Shown: positions 12,055 to 23,400 of the stretch, piece after piece
How positions within the stretch are numbered: position 1 is the stretch's first letter
How the letters are laid out: the number at the start of each line of letters is the position of its first letter
DNA from: Heterobasidion occidentale
Lineage: Eukaryota > Basidiomycota > Agaricomycetes > Russulales > Bondarzewiaceae
DNA: 64,000 nucleotides
Assembly: GCA_039111635.1 (NCBI GenBank)
Contig: JBCAQO010000006.1
Location: 496,001 to 560,000 of the forward strand
Direction: 5' to 3'
Translations under genes and position numbers: made by a program
The notes under the pieces: model-generated
Told to the model about the DNA's origin: nothing
Database searches by the model: none
Seen by the model: only the letters and a program-made list of their open reading frames with translations

Positions 12055-12566
12055 TGCCAGATGGCAGCTTTGCCATGGATTTGTTTGATCTCCTGTGTGC
12101 TGTTGATGCCGAATGGAAACGAAACACCCAGTCTGCTGGCAATTAACTAATCTGAACGGTGCAGACTCTGCATTGGCGTTTTTGTTGCATTGCGATACCC
12201 ATCTCTTCTGTATCATAGTTCGTCATCCTTCTGCGTCATCCTTCTTTGATGTCTTGCTCATTTATAGCGTTAAATTATGATTTTCTGATTCAATGAAGAT
12301 ATCCATTACCCTTTCCCGGAGAATCCTCTGGCAATATGTCCTGCTGGCTCGTATTTTCAGATCGCCGGCGTTCTTTCGTTGGGAGAGTATCTATTCAAAG
12401 ATCTGTTCCTGGAATGAGCTGGTATATTCTTGGTGGGCAACTTTTTTTGCCTTGCTTCAGGCCTTCTGGCTGATCATCCTTTTCCCACCGTTGGACACAT
12501 ATAAGACAATCATCCGAGGATCTCACGAGCGATCCTCCTTTGACTCGTTGAACGTCGCTGCTGAAT
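12055..12566. other. intergenic/promoter region of the dioxygenase gene
   Basis: About 510 nt. A 138-codon ORF starting at 12293 runs through it into the next gene in a different frame; its content is unconvincing and it is treated as chance. A possible TATA-like gacacatataagac lies at about 12495-12508, about 65 nt before the dioxygenase ATG. Confidence 0.45.
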
Positions 12567-13993
12567 ATGTCCACTATGGGATACACGCATCTGACGCCAG
12601 AACAGCGAGAGCATTTCCTCCAAAATGGATGGATTCGTATCGAGAATGGCGTTCAAAAGGAGAACATCGAGCGCTTTCTAGAGAACATATGGGTGCGCCT
12701 TGGCTTTGATCCCGACGATAAGGCGACCTGGTTGAATGAGAAGGTGAGGCCATGAACTTAAATCGATATAAGTCTGTGGATACGATTTTGCGACAGATCC
12801 ATATGCCAAGGCATCGCGAGATCTCTACGCCTGAGTTCATGCCAAAGGCATGGGGCGCCATCTGTACGTGATCGCCACTCTCGTCTTGGTGTCCACAAAA
12901 GTTGATGTGTAAGAAAACTAGGCGAGCTTTTGGGCGGTGAGGATCGGATCGACCGCACACTTTTTGAGAGCTGTGGAGACAGCTTCATCGTAAATCTCGG
13001 ATGTGAAGAATGGGAAAATGTAAGCGATGGTCTCACCGGCTTATATCCAAGAGCTCACCCAAAATCATATAGTGCGATATTGAGCCTAAAGACTTGGGAA
13101 ATTGGCACATGTAATGTCTCATTTTCTTTTAGCAGTTCAAACACACTAATCGAAAGGTATCGCTTTTTAGTGACGGTGACTGGTGAGTGTGTCATGTCAA
13201 CTAATAATCCTAATAAACGGTGCATCCACAGGTTCACTCACTATCTCGATTCTGGCGAGCAAGCTCTCGAGGTTCTCATTTTGTATAACGATATCAAGCC
13301 CAAGGCTGGCGCTACATGGATTGCGCCTGATGGCATCAAGAATGCTGTTCGCTAGTAAGTTTTTGACTTTTTCGTGAGGCCGAAAATAATGACACAACGT
13401 CTTGCAGTTTGTATGATCATCCTGAAGGCGTAGATGAATTTCCCCAGGATCCTGATGGAAGCCGTAGTGTCTGTTCTATTCAGACGTGCAATGAGTTCAT
13501 CGAGGTCGGTCAATCTGTTGATATTTGACATGCGAGTTTTTTGAACTTCTGAACATACAGCTTACTGGCAAAGCTGGCGATGTCATCCTCATGCACCCTT
13601 TCATGCCACACTCTGCATCCAAGAATCATCTGCGCATTCCACGTTTCATCACAAATCCGCCTGTAACCTTGAAGGCACCGTTCAACTTGAACAGGGAGAA
13701 TCCGAAAGAATACGTACGCTCATTCACTCTATCAGCCTGAGATCTCTAGTTCAACCGCTTTCGAGCAGTCTCTCGTAGAACAGAAAGTCCTGAACACTCT
13801 CGGCGTGAAATCACTGCCCGATTGGAAGATCACTGGAGCGCGCCGACGTTACACACCTCGAACACGTGCGGGGAAGGATTCGATGATAATCCAGGAGGTC
13901 GAGAGGTTGAAGGAGCATGCGTTGAGGACCGGTAGCGTGGTCGACAGCATGCATATCAATGGTCCTGTTCCATACCAAGTGATCGTTGGATGA
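12567..13993 (+). CDS. phytanoyl-CoA dioxygenase-like Fe(II)/2-oxoglutarate oxygenase
   Basis: Nine exons: 12567-12743, 12797-12863, 12922-13019, 13073-13110, 13171-13182, 13232-13354, 13408-13504, 13561-13713, 13769-13993; 329 residues, in frame throughout. The domain runs over nearly the whole length. LGNWHIDGDWFTHYLD supplies the iron-binding His-x-Asp, and MHPFMPHSASKN with RFITNPPV supplies the distal His and the 2-oxoglutarate-binding Arg region. The HxD motif is assembled only if a 12-nt exon (13171-13182) is included. All introns are 49-60 nt with GT and AG; branch-like ctaat sequences are visible (13146, 13201). Expected chemistry is 2-oxoglutarate- and iron-dependent hydroxylation; the substrate is unknown. 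The gene ends 85 nt from the end of the convergent P450. Confidence 0.9.
13171..13182 (+). other. 12-nt micro-exon of the dioxygenase gene
   Basis: The sequence tgacggtgactg is flanked by ctttttag and gtgagtgt. With flanking exons ending in ...TGGCACAT and starting GTTCACTCAC it yields W-H-I-D-G-D-W-F, the conserved metal-binding motif. Without it the motif loses its Asp. Flanking introns are 60 and 49 nt. Confidence 0.85.
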
Positions 13994-14077
13994 AGAGATG
14001 ACATAATTCCGTTTGAGATTCCGAGAAATGTATCTTGTACAAGGTATTTGTTTGAATGAGCATGTGCGTACCCAGTG

Positions 14078-16449
14078 TTACCGATCAAACGTCATCGTTA
14101 CTCTTAGCAGAGATAATACGAGTGGCATCGTCGGCTGAGATGAACCCTCTACTACGGGGGCTGAAAAGGCTTTCATGGTCCACGAGATGCGTTCATTCGA
14201 TAGAGAAATGTGGAAAGAAGGAAGAAGGGTGGCGAGAATGACTTCTGCAGGGTGTTGTGAATCTGGTTTCCACGACGAATCGGTCATTAGCACTCACTTA
14301 TCTCCTGTTCAGCAAATTTGAAGCCGCTTGATCATATCATAAGCGATTGGTTCGATGTTCGGCCAGTAGTACTTACATGCATGCGTGAATACCTCCAACG
14401 AATGTCATCCTGGGACAGATACTGTCAATAGCAAAGCTTGGGAGTAATTATGCAGAAAGGCACACATATTGGCGTAGACACCTGGAACACGAGCCTCGGC
14501 CACATTGCGAGGTAGAGGCGAAAGCCATCGTTCTGGTTGCCATTCTGCTGCATCAGGACCCCAGATGTCAGGGTCCTGATTGACTCCCGTAACACTGACA
14601 ACGATGTCTGTGTTGTTCGGAATGAAAATCTCCGACAGTTTTTTACCGTCAATGCCGATTATGGGAGTACCCAGTGGAACTGTAGAATTGTGCGAGAACT
14701 GAATGGAATTGAGGTTACTTCCGTGGCATCTTCTTGGAGGGACATGACTTGCATTCTCCCAACATATGGACCTGGAGGATACCTGAAGAACGACATACAT
14801 GAGGCGAGCGCAAAGAATGTCCATGGAACAAACTTAGTTACAATCTGAGAGTTTCTTTGATGACGGCGTCGAGATAAGGCAGAGTATGCAAAGCGTCGAA
14901 GTCTAGATCGCTAGTCGAGATAGACGTTGTCAACTCCAACCGAAGCTTCCGTTGGATGTCTTGATGCTCAGCGAGTAAGAGAAGTATTCGAGAGAGCGCA
15001 GAGGATGTCGATTCCACAGCACCAACGATCATGATACTGCAAAGATTTAACATGGTGTTTCGTGGACCTGACCGGAACAATGAAGCTCTACCTGATTTGA
15101 GCTACAATTTCCGAATCAGGAAGACGATACTCTTCCGAGCAGCTCATATTCGTTTTCACTCGGCAGAAAGCTGTCAATGGTCATGGAATAACGAGGACAA
15201 TATGAGGGCCACATACGGAGAGTACTGAGAATATCCTTCCCCTCGCCGACCTGCTGCAAAACCTCCACATCACCCATGTCCAAAGCCGCTTTCTTGCTCC
15301 CAAGAACTCTTCGAGCCGTGTTGTCCATGATATCCACAATCTCAGAGAGTTTCTGCATGCTTCTCCATGGAGATGCTTGACTACGAATCGTCGAAAATTT
15401 GGGCTCCGATCTTGATAAGCCAAGGAAGGAGCTGTGCCCCAATTGCCATTCCAGGGCGACCCATCGTTGGCCTGGCAAGGAATGAATTCGATTTTATTAC
15501 AGTCGGGCAAGAAAGTATGCTCACGAAAGATTTGAGATAGCCTTTCCATATTCATCCTCGACTTCTGTGTTCAGACTGTCGAACGAATGCCCAAGCCCGG
15601 CTTGACCGACAATTTCGAGGGCAGCCCGACTCATCCAAGCGAAAAAGTCGATTTTAACTTCCCCTTCGCCTTCCCTGGCCATTTCAACGAGGACCTCACG
15701 GAACTGAAAGGTGAAGCAACTATTAGAGCCCCAAGAATTCATCTTCACCTGATGTGCAACCCGGACGAAGATCGGCATCATATGGCGCATATGAGTGGTA
15801 GAAAATAGAGGATTGAGAAGCTTCCGTTGCCGCCTATGATGATTACCTTTCGAAGAGGCCGATTAGCAGAAGATTCAGCTATGCACATGGCTCAGCATAC
15901 CAATTGTAGATATCAAGCCTCCCCAAACAAAAGCTTATTGCTCCTGTGAGGGAAAAAAGTCGGTCGATGTCATTTATTGTCTTACAGAAGGCGATGGACT
16001 TACTCTATAAATATCGGCGATGGCTCGAAGGCGTGTTGATCCTTGATCAGAATGCTTTGAAGTGCTTTCGTGTCGCTAATATATAGTAAGGTATTCTAGA
16101 TGTCGGTTCAGAGGAAGTATAGGCGCAAGGAAAACCTTGAGTTGGCTCATCGCCACAGGCTCACTCTTAGAAGTCCATTCAGCCTGACAACTTTTCCATA
16201 TAGTGCTACAATGTCGGCGTGGAACTTCCAGCCATGCAGGTCAAAAGCCTGACCCAAATTCCCTGGAAAACGAGTTTCAGTGCTATACAAAGTTCTGAGG
16301 CGAACAATGCATCAACCTGTTAAAAGTGATACGCTGGGAGGCCCAGGGATATTGTGCAAGGGTGCCTGTCTACGCCAGTGCATGATCTGCTTCCCCAATA
16401 GCCACGTCGCGCTAAATGCAACAAAGGTTGTGAATAGTGCAAGGATCAT
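14078..16449 (-). pseudogene. cytochrome P450, disrupted by several one-base shifts
   Basis: Start ATG at 16447-16449 (MILALFTTFVAFSATWLLGK is an ER anchor, followed by PLHNIPGPP, the Pro-rich hinge). Pieces follow in order: HGWKFHADIVALYGKVVR, DTKALQSILIKDQHAF, NHHRRQRKLLNPLFS (helix C), FFAWMSRAALEIVGQAGLG, IVGAVESTSSALSRIL (I-helix oxygen-activation segment), VIKETLRLYPP (ExxR), PDAAEWQPERW (PERF region), MTFVGGIHACIGFKFAEQEI (heme-Cys loop) and a C-terminus ending at 14078. One-base shifts are needed near 15919-15924 (G run), 15399-15408 (C run), 15363-15372 (CC) and ~14675-14690. The heme loop has His where nearly all P450s have Arg. It resembles Agaricomycete P450s with an SRAALE..GQAG segment. 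Probably non-functional unless the shifts are assembly errors. Confidence 0.8.
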
Positions 16450-17594
16450 CTTAAGACCTTTGAATGTTGTGAGTTGATCATTGATGTGGACACGGCAATG
16501 CCAAGTTTTATCAAGAACCTCCACGCTTAGCCCTGAATCTAGACTTCCTCTGATGTCGGGGCGTAGGAACGACGATAAAAGAGGGGCACCTTGTGACCTT
16601 TGTGTATGGAACTTCCCTCAATATGAACAATAGAGTGCTTATTGGGTGGCGTTATGATGTCAAGCAGGAAGCTGGATGCAGTTCATTAGGAAAGATAAGG
16701 GTCACGGGGTGACGCACGACACCTCGTAGTTCTTCCATCAAGGCGGCCGGGCACGAGCAAGCCGCGCAGGCAAGCCCAAGGAGACGTCGAATTGCCGATA
16801 TACACACCGTTTTGGTGACGAAGATGGCGGAGCATTACGCGTTTCCCTCGGTGAAAGAAGTCGCCCACGGATGTTCACGAAGTTACTTCGCGAGCAAAGG
16901 ACAGCTGTCTACGTTGGCGCTTGATCTGTCTCCGTAACAGCCATGTCACACAGGGCGCAGCAAAGGCCACATATAGAGTGCAATAAGCATCAGGATCCTC
17001 GAATCGGTGAGCGAATCCAAATGGCGGGCATCGAGCGGTGAGAACTAAGCATTTCGTCTCAGTCAAGCTTCACTTTGGGGGTATGGAATAAGCTATTCCT
17101 CCATCGTAAGTACCTAGGGCTCTGGGAATTTCGAGTGCACAGAGAACGCTTGAGAGCAGTCGGGGACAAGATTGTAAAGATCGACGGGGTCATGGCAATG
17201 AGGTTCCGAGATCGTGAGCCTGAATGAGTTATTAAGCAGAAAGCCGAGTACTTCAATTGATGTGATCGAAAGAAGACAGACCTCAGACGCGACGTGCACT
17301 GTTTATGTCGTTTTTCGCTAGCGGCTGATGCGATAAATGTGATTATAGCAGGAATTTCAATGGTACTTGAATGTTGGCGAGTAATACTTCTTCTGACGAC
17401 TCGTTAGGGCGTGATGAGGAGCCTGGAAGTATAACGGACAGATCAGCATCCACGCTCGCCTTGTATACCTCGAACTTTTGAGAGGCGGGAAGCCACGTCA
17501 CATCACATAAACGCATGAAAGACAGGGAGCTCAATGTGTCTGTCCTTGACAGTGTAGACTGTAGCAAAAAAACAAAATGACACCGATCACTTCG
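16450..17594. other. P450 upstream region holding a P450 N-terminal relic
   Basis: Promoter side of the P450. It also contains a decayed second copy of the P450 N-terminus at about 16890-17010 (listed separately). A 74-codon minus ORF at 17343-17567 has no recognisable content. Confidence 0.5.
16890..17010 (-). pseudogene. relic of a P450 membrane-anchor exon
   Basis: On the minus strand the segment reads LYVAFAAPCVTWLLRRQIKR and continues QRRQ. The neighbouring P450 begins TTFVAFSATWLLGKQIMHWR and continues RQ. The order and spacing of VAF, TWLL, QI and RRQ are shared, so this looks like the first exon of a duplicated neighbour. No further P450 motifs are found upstream or downstream in an orientation that would complete a gene. 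Confidence 0.55.
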
Positions 17595-19067
17595 TCACAT
17601 GGGGGCTATCCCAAACAACGATCGAAGACGTTCAAATGCAACAAAGCTCAAGATAGTGTGGGTGCCAAGCTAGAAACACAAACGTGAGCCTCTTAAAGGA
17701 ATTCCAGATCGTGACGCACCCTCGCCCAGCACATCCCGAAACCTTTGTAGAATGCAAGAGGCCCTTCTTTCCTCAAAATCGTCTTAACACAGTCCGAAAT
17801 GCCCTTGAACTGGCGCTCCTTATCGTTCATCACGCGCACCTTTACTACATCTGTCATCGAGCGTATTAATATCGTCTGGAATAATACATGCCACATGAAA
17901 AGCACTTGCCGACAGGATTAGACGTCACTGAGCAGATAAAACCAGCGAACATGCTGGCCGTGAAGTGCAAGGGTAAGCCCTCTTCCATCACCCCACGACG
18001 CTTCAAAGTCTGCTTGATCTGGTCGTAGGAGCATATCTGCGACACAGAGAGCACTACACCGCGGACGGTCGTCGCATCGGCGCCACGATAGAGCGCTCGG
18101 ACGCTGCGCGCGATGGACGACGTCTCGCTTCGGGCACCTTCCTGCCATACTGTTCGAAACGCGTGGCGTGTGTTACGGTACGGGCTTCCCTGGGGATAGT
18201 ATGCCTGCATGCGGACTAGAGAGTTCCTGGGAGCGCTCAGAGATGTCACAGTTAATACATACCTTTCACCAAGTCAGTAGGGTTCGCAATAGCCCTGTTA
18301 GATTTAACGCAGTAGGTCAGCCTGATGACGAAGAGTTATGAGATGTACCGCTTACGATCCCAACGTCGCCGCAACGGTCGCAGCGAGTACTTTCAGCGCC
18401 AAACTGTCGCTAGAAATGGAATTAGAGGTAACACGATATATCCTAGAATGGCCGGTCAGTGTCGAGTGATAGAAGACAACGCGAAGAGGATCAAATGCAG
18501 GAGACGCACGAATCCTTGAAGTATTCGTAGGCCCCCATTCTGATTCCAGAGTAGACTATCTCGCGGAGCATACTTGCAGTGAGGCCGTTCATGAGGCTCA
18601 TCGCACCCTCAGAGCGTGCCATTTGAATGCCTACGGTCCAGAACGAGTTTGCTTTCGAACCGGGAGCTGAAGCAGATGGTTCGACTAGACGTATGGATGA
18701 AAGCTGGTGAAACATTGCCTTGGGTCCTTAACTGTTGCCGAACCTGCATATGTTCAAATTTCATAAGAAGTAAGACATCCGGAAGTTATGTTACCTTGAT
18801 GCTCGAAGTAGTTCAGTATGGATCTACGCCAGGGAACATAACGACTCACATGTCCAATGGGTTGCTAACGGCGGATGCGAACATGTCTTTCCCAGGCATC
18901 AGCGACCCGGAAACATGTTCATCTGGCAGAATGTACTTACTGCTGACCGCAGCTGATGCGAAGATGAGACCATTCTGCGAGCCTCTGGCTCTTCCCCCGA
19001 CACCAGAAGCGTCTCCTTGCGCGACGACTGTATTAGGCTCGGACTGGTTCTGCATGATGGCGGACAC
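17595..19067 (-). CDS. mitochondrial carrier family (SLC25) transporter
   Basis: Start at 19067 (MSAIMQNQSEPNTVV), stop TGA at 17595-17597. Three carrier repeats are visible with the signature PxDxxKxR: NPLDIIKVR (repeat 1, formed through a 7-nt exon), NPTDLVKVRMQAYY (repeat 2) and NPVDVVKVRVMND (repeat 3). Other carrier features are GLTASMLREIVYSGIRMG, EGPLAFYKGFGMCWARLGTH and the C-terminal FERLRSLF. It should be an inner-membrane exchanger of small metabolites; the sequence is nearest in style to dicarboxylate-type carriers but the substrate cannot be fixed. The intron at 17851-17909 starts with GC (gcaagt). Between the repeat-1 exon start (18743) and ANSFWTVGIQ there is a frame change around 18665-18700 that I cannot explain by an intron: either an error or a lesion. 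Confidence 0.82.
18795..18801 (-). other. 7-nt micro-exon of the mitochondrial carrier gene
   Basis: On the minus strand CATCAAG is preceded by ttcgag and followed by gtaacat. Joining the exon ending at 18850 (...TTGGACAT), these 7 nt, and the exon starting at 18743 (GTTCGGCAACAG) gives N-P-L-D-I-I-K-V-R-Q-Q, the exact carrier signature. Flanking introns are 48 nt (18802-18849) and 51 nt (18744-18794). Direct joining of the two large exons gives a stop within a few codons. Confidence 0.75.
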
Positions 19068-20459
19068 GGTGGGAAAGCAGGAGAAGCCAACATGTTCTCG
19101 CTCTGGTCATCTGAGCATTGGTGAGAGTAATTGTCCTCGTGAGACCAGGGCGCCCGTTTATGTACCGCGGCACTTCAAAAATGAAAGTCGAACAACCCAG
19201 TGTCGCATGCAGAATGCACGTTACTGAGTATCTCTTGGATGTGACTCCGAGATAGTGAGATTCATGTGCGAAATGGGTTTATTTTATGTGGCTATTGAGA
19301 AGGGTGCGACTCGTGCGAGACAGTGCGAGGCAGTGCGAGATTGGAGTGATGTCGTTGAGGATATTTATGTCGATCGGCAACGACCGAGAGCTTCCGGTAT
19401 TTTCCGGTCCGGTCCATCATCCGCACCGTCAACAACATCCCAGAGACCAAAAGAATGTCTCCTGATACCTCTGATTTCACCACAGCACGCATGTTGTAGA
19501 TCGCTGCTAGACCACTGGATTCGTTTGAGGAGGTGAGAGGGGTGATTTGAGAAGGTTCGGTGCGGACATGAAGCAGGACGAAACAATGTTGGAAGAGCAG
19601 CGGAGCCGATGAAGTCGTCGGGAACAACGAGAAACTAGAGGCCAGAGAGGCCAAAGTCACCATCACAGGGGGGAAGACTGAGCCGACGTGCTGGATGCCC
19701 TCGACAACAAAATTAGTCCTTGTCGGTGGTCGCAAGGTGCGTATATCAACATATATGCATCTTCAAGTTATACGACCCTCAATCTCATCCCCGCTTGAAT
19801 ACTATCGGAGAAATCTACAGGTCTGTAGCTTCATCAGGGTATACTGCTTAAACGAGCGCTGTTGTGCATGGATACCCCTTAAGCAGCCCATAACATGATG
19901 CACTGTTGACATACCACTATGACTGGTATGTTCCCATGCATCTTTTATTGTTCGTAATGTATATTCCAGACCAAAAAAATGGGAATATAAATAAACAGCT
20001 GCGATAGATACCGCTGCCATCCATCGAGAGCACTGATGTGAAAGCTTCTAGACGAGAAGGGTGTGAACAAATTATGCGCAAAGGACTAGAACATGGACAT
20101 CGTAAAAAGGGAACCGTCGGTAGCAAGTAGCACAACGCAAACAGTGAATAAGAAGCAAAGCAGTAGGGCCTGTCAGCGGGTACAGAGGAAATGTGTGAGT
20201 CGACAAGCGAGTGCAGATCAAATCATGTTGATGCGAGGTTTTGCATTGATCGAAAGACGATGACCGAAGCGACCAAGAGAAGCAACAGGGCTCGAAAAGC
20301 GGAATACGAGGAACTATATGACTCCAAAGCACTTCATAGAACGAGTTTCTTCTTCAAGCATGAACACCCCTGTTCAGAAGGGTTTTCGGCGCCCTCGTCA
20401 GTAAAAGGTCGCCATTGGAAACAAATAAAATTTACCTACCAGTGACCCTCCGACGTCCG
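19068..20459. other. intergenic region without recognised gene
   Basis: About 1.4 kb between the carrier start and the CHAT gene end. A minus ORF of 147 codons at 19292-19735 lacks recognisable domains. A 33-nt stretch near 19603-19636 (gtcgtcgggaacaacgagaa) is closely similar to one at 24631-24660, the only hint of shared content. Confidence 0.45.
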
Positions 20460-23400
20460 TCAGGCACCGATATGCACAAAAGCAGCCCATCGATGAAGTG
20501 GAACTCCCGCCTTCCTCAACGCTTTGATCCTAGATCTCAATGCAACCGCAGAATCCTTGAAATTCACCTTGGTTGAATCATTATGACGGAACATATGTTT
20601 GTAGAACTCCTTAGATAGAACCGGCCCATCGTCATCTGCCATTCCCTACAGCGTCCCGACAACACTGCGGAACCCGCAGAATTGCATCGCCGCTGCTAGG
20701 TGCAGGACTTCGTCGGGTGTGTGGACAGTCGCCCACAGCACTATGGCAAGCAGATAGGAAAGCGAACTCTGCATTGGGAAGGCGGGACTGCAGAAGATCC
20801 ATCACAGTCAAGCGGGAGCCTCCATAGAGTTTGAACGACGACTTGAACGGTTGCTCATCGTCCAGATGACCGTGGCAAGCAAAGTGAGCCCACGGGTGAG
20901 TTTGAAGATTCTTGAGCACTGCATCGGGCGTCGCGTGTTCCTCGACAATGGTGTTGACAAAGTCCCCAAATGCAGTTATCCCTTCCAACTCCGCATCTAC
21001 CCATTGTAGAGAGTCGTCTGGTCGACCAACAGTCAGGAGCTGGGGGTACTTAGAGCGCATCGCAGGTATATTCTCCCTCGCTGTGATGAGCGAGGAGAGC
21101 GTAGGAGGGTAGGAAGACACAAAAAGATCCGGGAGACCACGTTCGCCTGTGATTAGGGGATGAGCAGCGTGCAACGGGAGAGAACACAGCTTTCCAGTGG
21201 GACACCACCAGATCCTGGACCTCTCTGAAACTCCGAGAATCCGAAGTTGATCCACCACTGGATGAGCGACGAGTTTCCACAGCGCGCACAAAATATCGTG
21301 CATCACCGCAGCGAGAGTATCCTCACCGCGTCTTCGAGCTTGGCCGAGCTGTTCGGACAAATTTCCGACTTCGTCGAATAATGAGTTCGCAAGGGGAACA
21401 AGGGTAGGATCAGAGGTGTCGTCTCGAAGGACCAAAGCGTCTGATCGGTACGAAGAGACGTTGGCTACGATGATGGGTCCTTCCGCAGCGGCGTGCTTGA
21501 GACGTCCGAATGGCACTGGCTGCAAAAAATCTGAAAACCCCTCGATCTGGCGGATGCGTCCCACGGTGTCGTTCCATTCATCTGACAGGATACGCTGTTT
21601 CTTCCATTCTTCATCCCACGCAGTGGTGAATCGTGGAATGTTTGTTGATACATCATCTTCCAAACGCGATCGTGAGGTAGCAAGGTGCTCTAACTGATCG
21701 CTGACGGTCTCGAGTTTGTTGGCGAGTGCTGGGTTGATGGCTCGAAGTTCCAGGACGGGCTGCCTGTAACCTTTCATTCTAGACCAAAGCAAGGCTCGTC
21801 CTTGCTCTAGCATCTCGACCGCGATGTTCAGCTGGCCCTTGTCAATGGCAAACGACGCAGCATCGACTGCAAGCGAAGAAGAGTTCCTAGTGAGGGATTT
21901 CCACTGCAACTCCAAGCTGGGGCTGATGGCGAGGCCGCGCTGGAGGAGGGCCAAACATTGTACATATGCCGAAAGAAGGGAACTGTGCTGGAACTCGCGA
22001 GCCCACCGTACCCATGATTGCGCAGTTAAGAGCTGCTGCCCCACACCAGGAAATTGGCTTTCACTTGCAGTGGCAAATGTATGGAAGGCCTCGTTGAGAT
22101 CATCCTCTCTGGATATTGCTTGAAAGCGAGCCAACAAAGCGAGAGAAAGACTAGCGAGGCAATGTATATGTTGAGAAGATCCGGCAGGGTATATTTCGAG
22201 TGCTTCCCGCTGATATTGTATGGCCTTCTCGATGTCCTGCAGCTGCCCTGTCTGTTCGAATCGAGAATGCAAGCTTTCTACCAAGTTGCTGAGAGACTTG
22301 GGGCGATGTGGATGACCAAAGGGTAGGAAAGACAGGCCTTCGCGATCCAATTCTATCGCTTGCTCCAGGTCCTCCAGCTGCCCTGTCTGTTTGAATCGAG
22401 AATGCAAGCTTCCTCCTAGGTTGCTCAAAGACACGAAGCGATTTAATTGGCCAGGAGGTCGGAGAGACAGCGCTTCGCGATTCAATTCTATCGCTTCCTC
22501 CAGGTTCTGCAGCTGCTCCGTCTGCTCGAAATGCAGTTGCAAGCCATTTGCGAGGTTGCTTAGAGGTAGGGGCGATTTGGTTGGCCAGGAGGTCGGAGAG
22601 ACAGCGCTTCGCGATACAATTATATTGCTGCCTCCAGGTCCTGCAGCTGCCGTGTCTGCTCGTAACGAAAACACAAGCTATTTGCGAGGTTGTTCAAAGG
22701 CAAGAAGCGATCTGTTTGACCAGGTGGTCGGAGAGACAGCGCTTCGCGATTCAATTCTATTGCTGCCTCCAGGTCCTGCAGCTGCCCTGCCTGCTCGTAA
22801 CGAGACCACAAGTCATTTGCGAGGTTGCTCAAAGGCATGAAGCGATTTGGTTGACCAGGAGGTCGGAGAGACAGCGCTTCGCGATACAATTCTATTGCTG
22901 CCTCCAGGTCCTGCAGCTGCCATGTCTGCCCGTAACGCGAATACAAGCTATTTGCAAGGGTGTTCAAGGGGAAGAAGCGATTTAGTTGACCAGGAGGTTG
23001 GAGAGTCAGCGCTTCGCTATTCAACTCGATCGCTTCCTCCAGGTCCTGCAGCCTCCCTGTCTGCAGCCTCCCTGTCTGCAAGAAACGAGACCACAAGTTA
23101 ATGGCAAAGTTGTTGAGAGAGTTGACGCGAGCAGAATGGCCAGGGGGTTGGAGAGACAGCGCTTCGCGATTCAATTCGATCGCTTCCTCCAGGTCCTGCA
23201 GCTGCCCTGTCTGCTCGAAATGAGACCGCAAGCTATGTGCAAGGCTGTTGAGGGCGTATGAGCGATTTGCATGACCAAGAGGCTGGAGAGACAGCGCTTC
23301 GCGATACAATCCTATCGCTTCCTTCAGGTCCTGCAGCTGCCTTGTCTGCTCGAAACGAGACCACAAACCTAGTGCGAGGTTGTTTAAAGGGAGGAAGCGA

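Noticed and set aside
12293..12709. 138-codon + ORF overlapping the start of the dioxygenase gene
   Set aside because: Overlaps a confirmed exon in another frame and has no recognisable content.
13714..13735. A 22-nt intron in the dioxygenase gene ending at tatcag
   Set aside because: Too short to splice; the 55-nt intron 13714-13768 gives KEY-SLVEQK, which fits the family better.
20632..22674. CHAT protein starting at 22674 (MFSLRADTAAAGPGG) as an intact gene
   Set aside because: That start is an out-of-frame reading of a TPR unit; the unit resumes its normal frame only after a one-base shift, and an in-frame stop precedes it.
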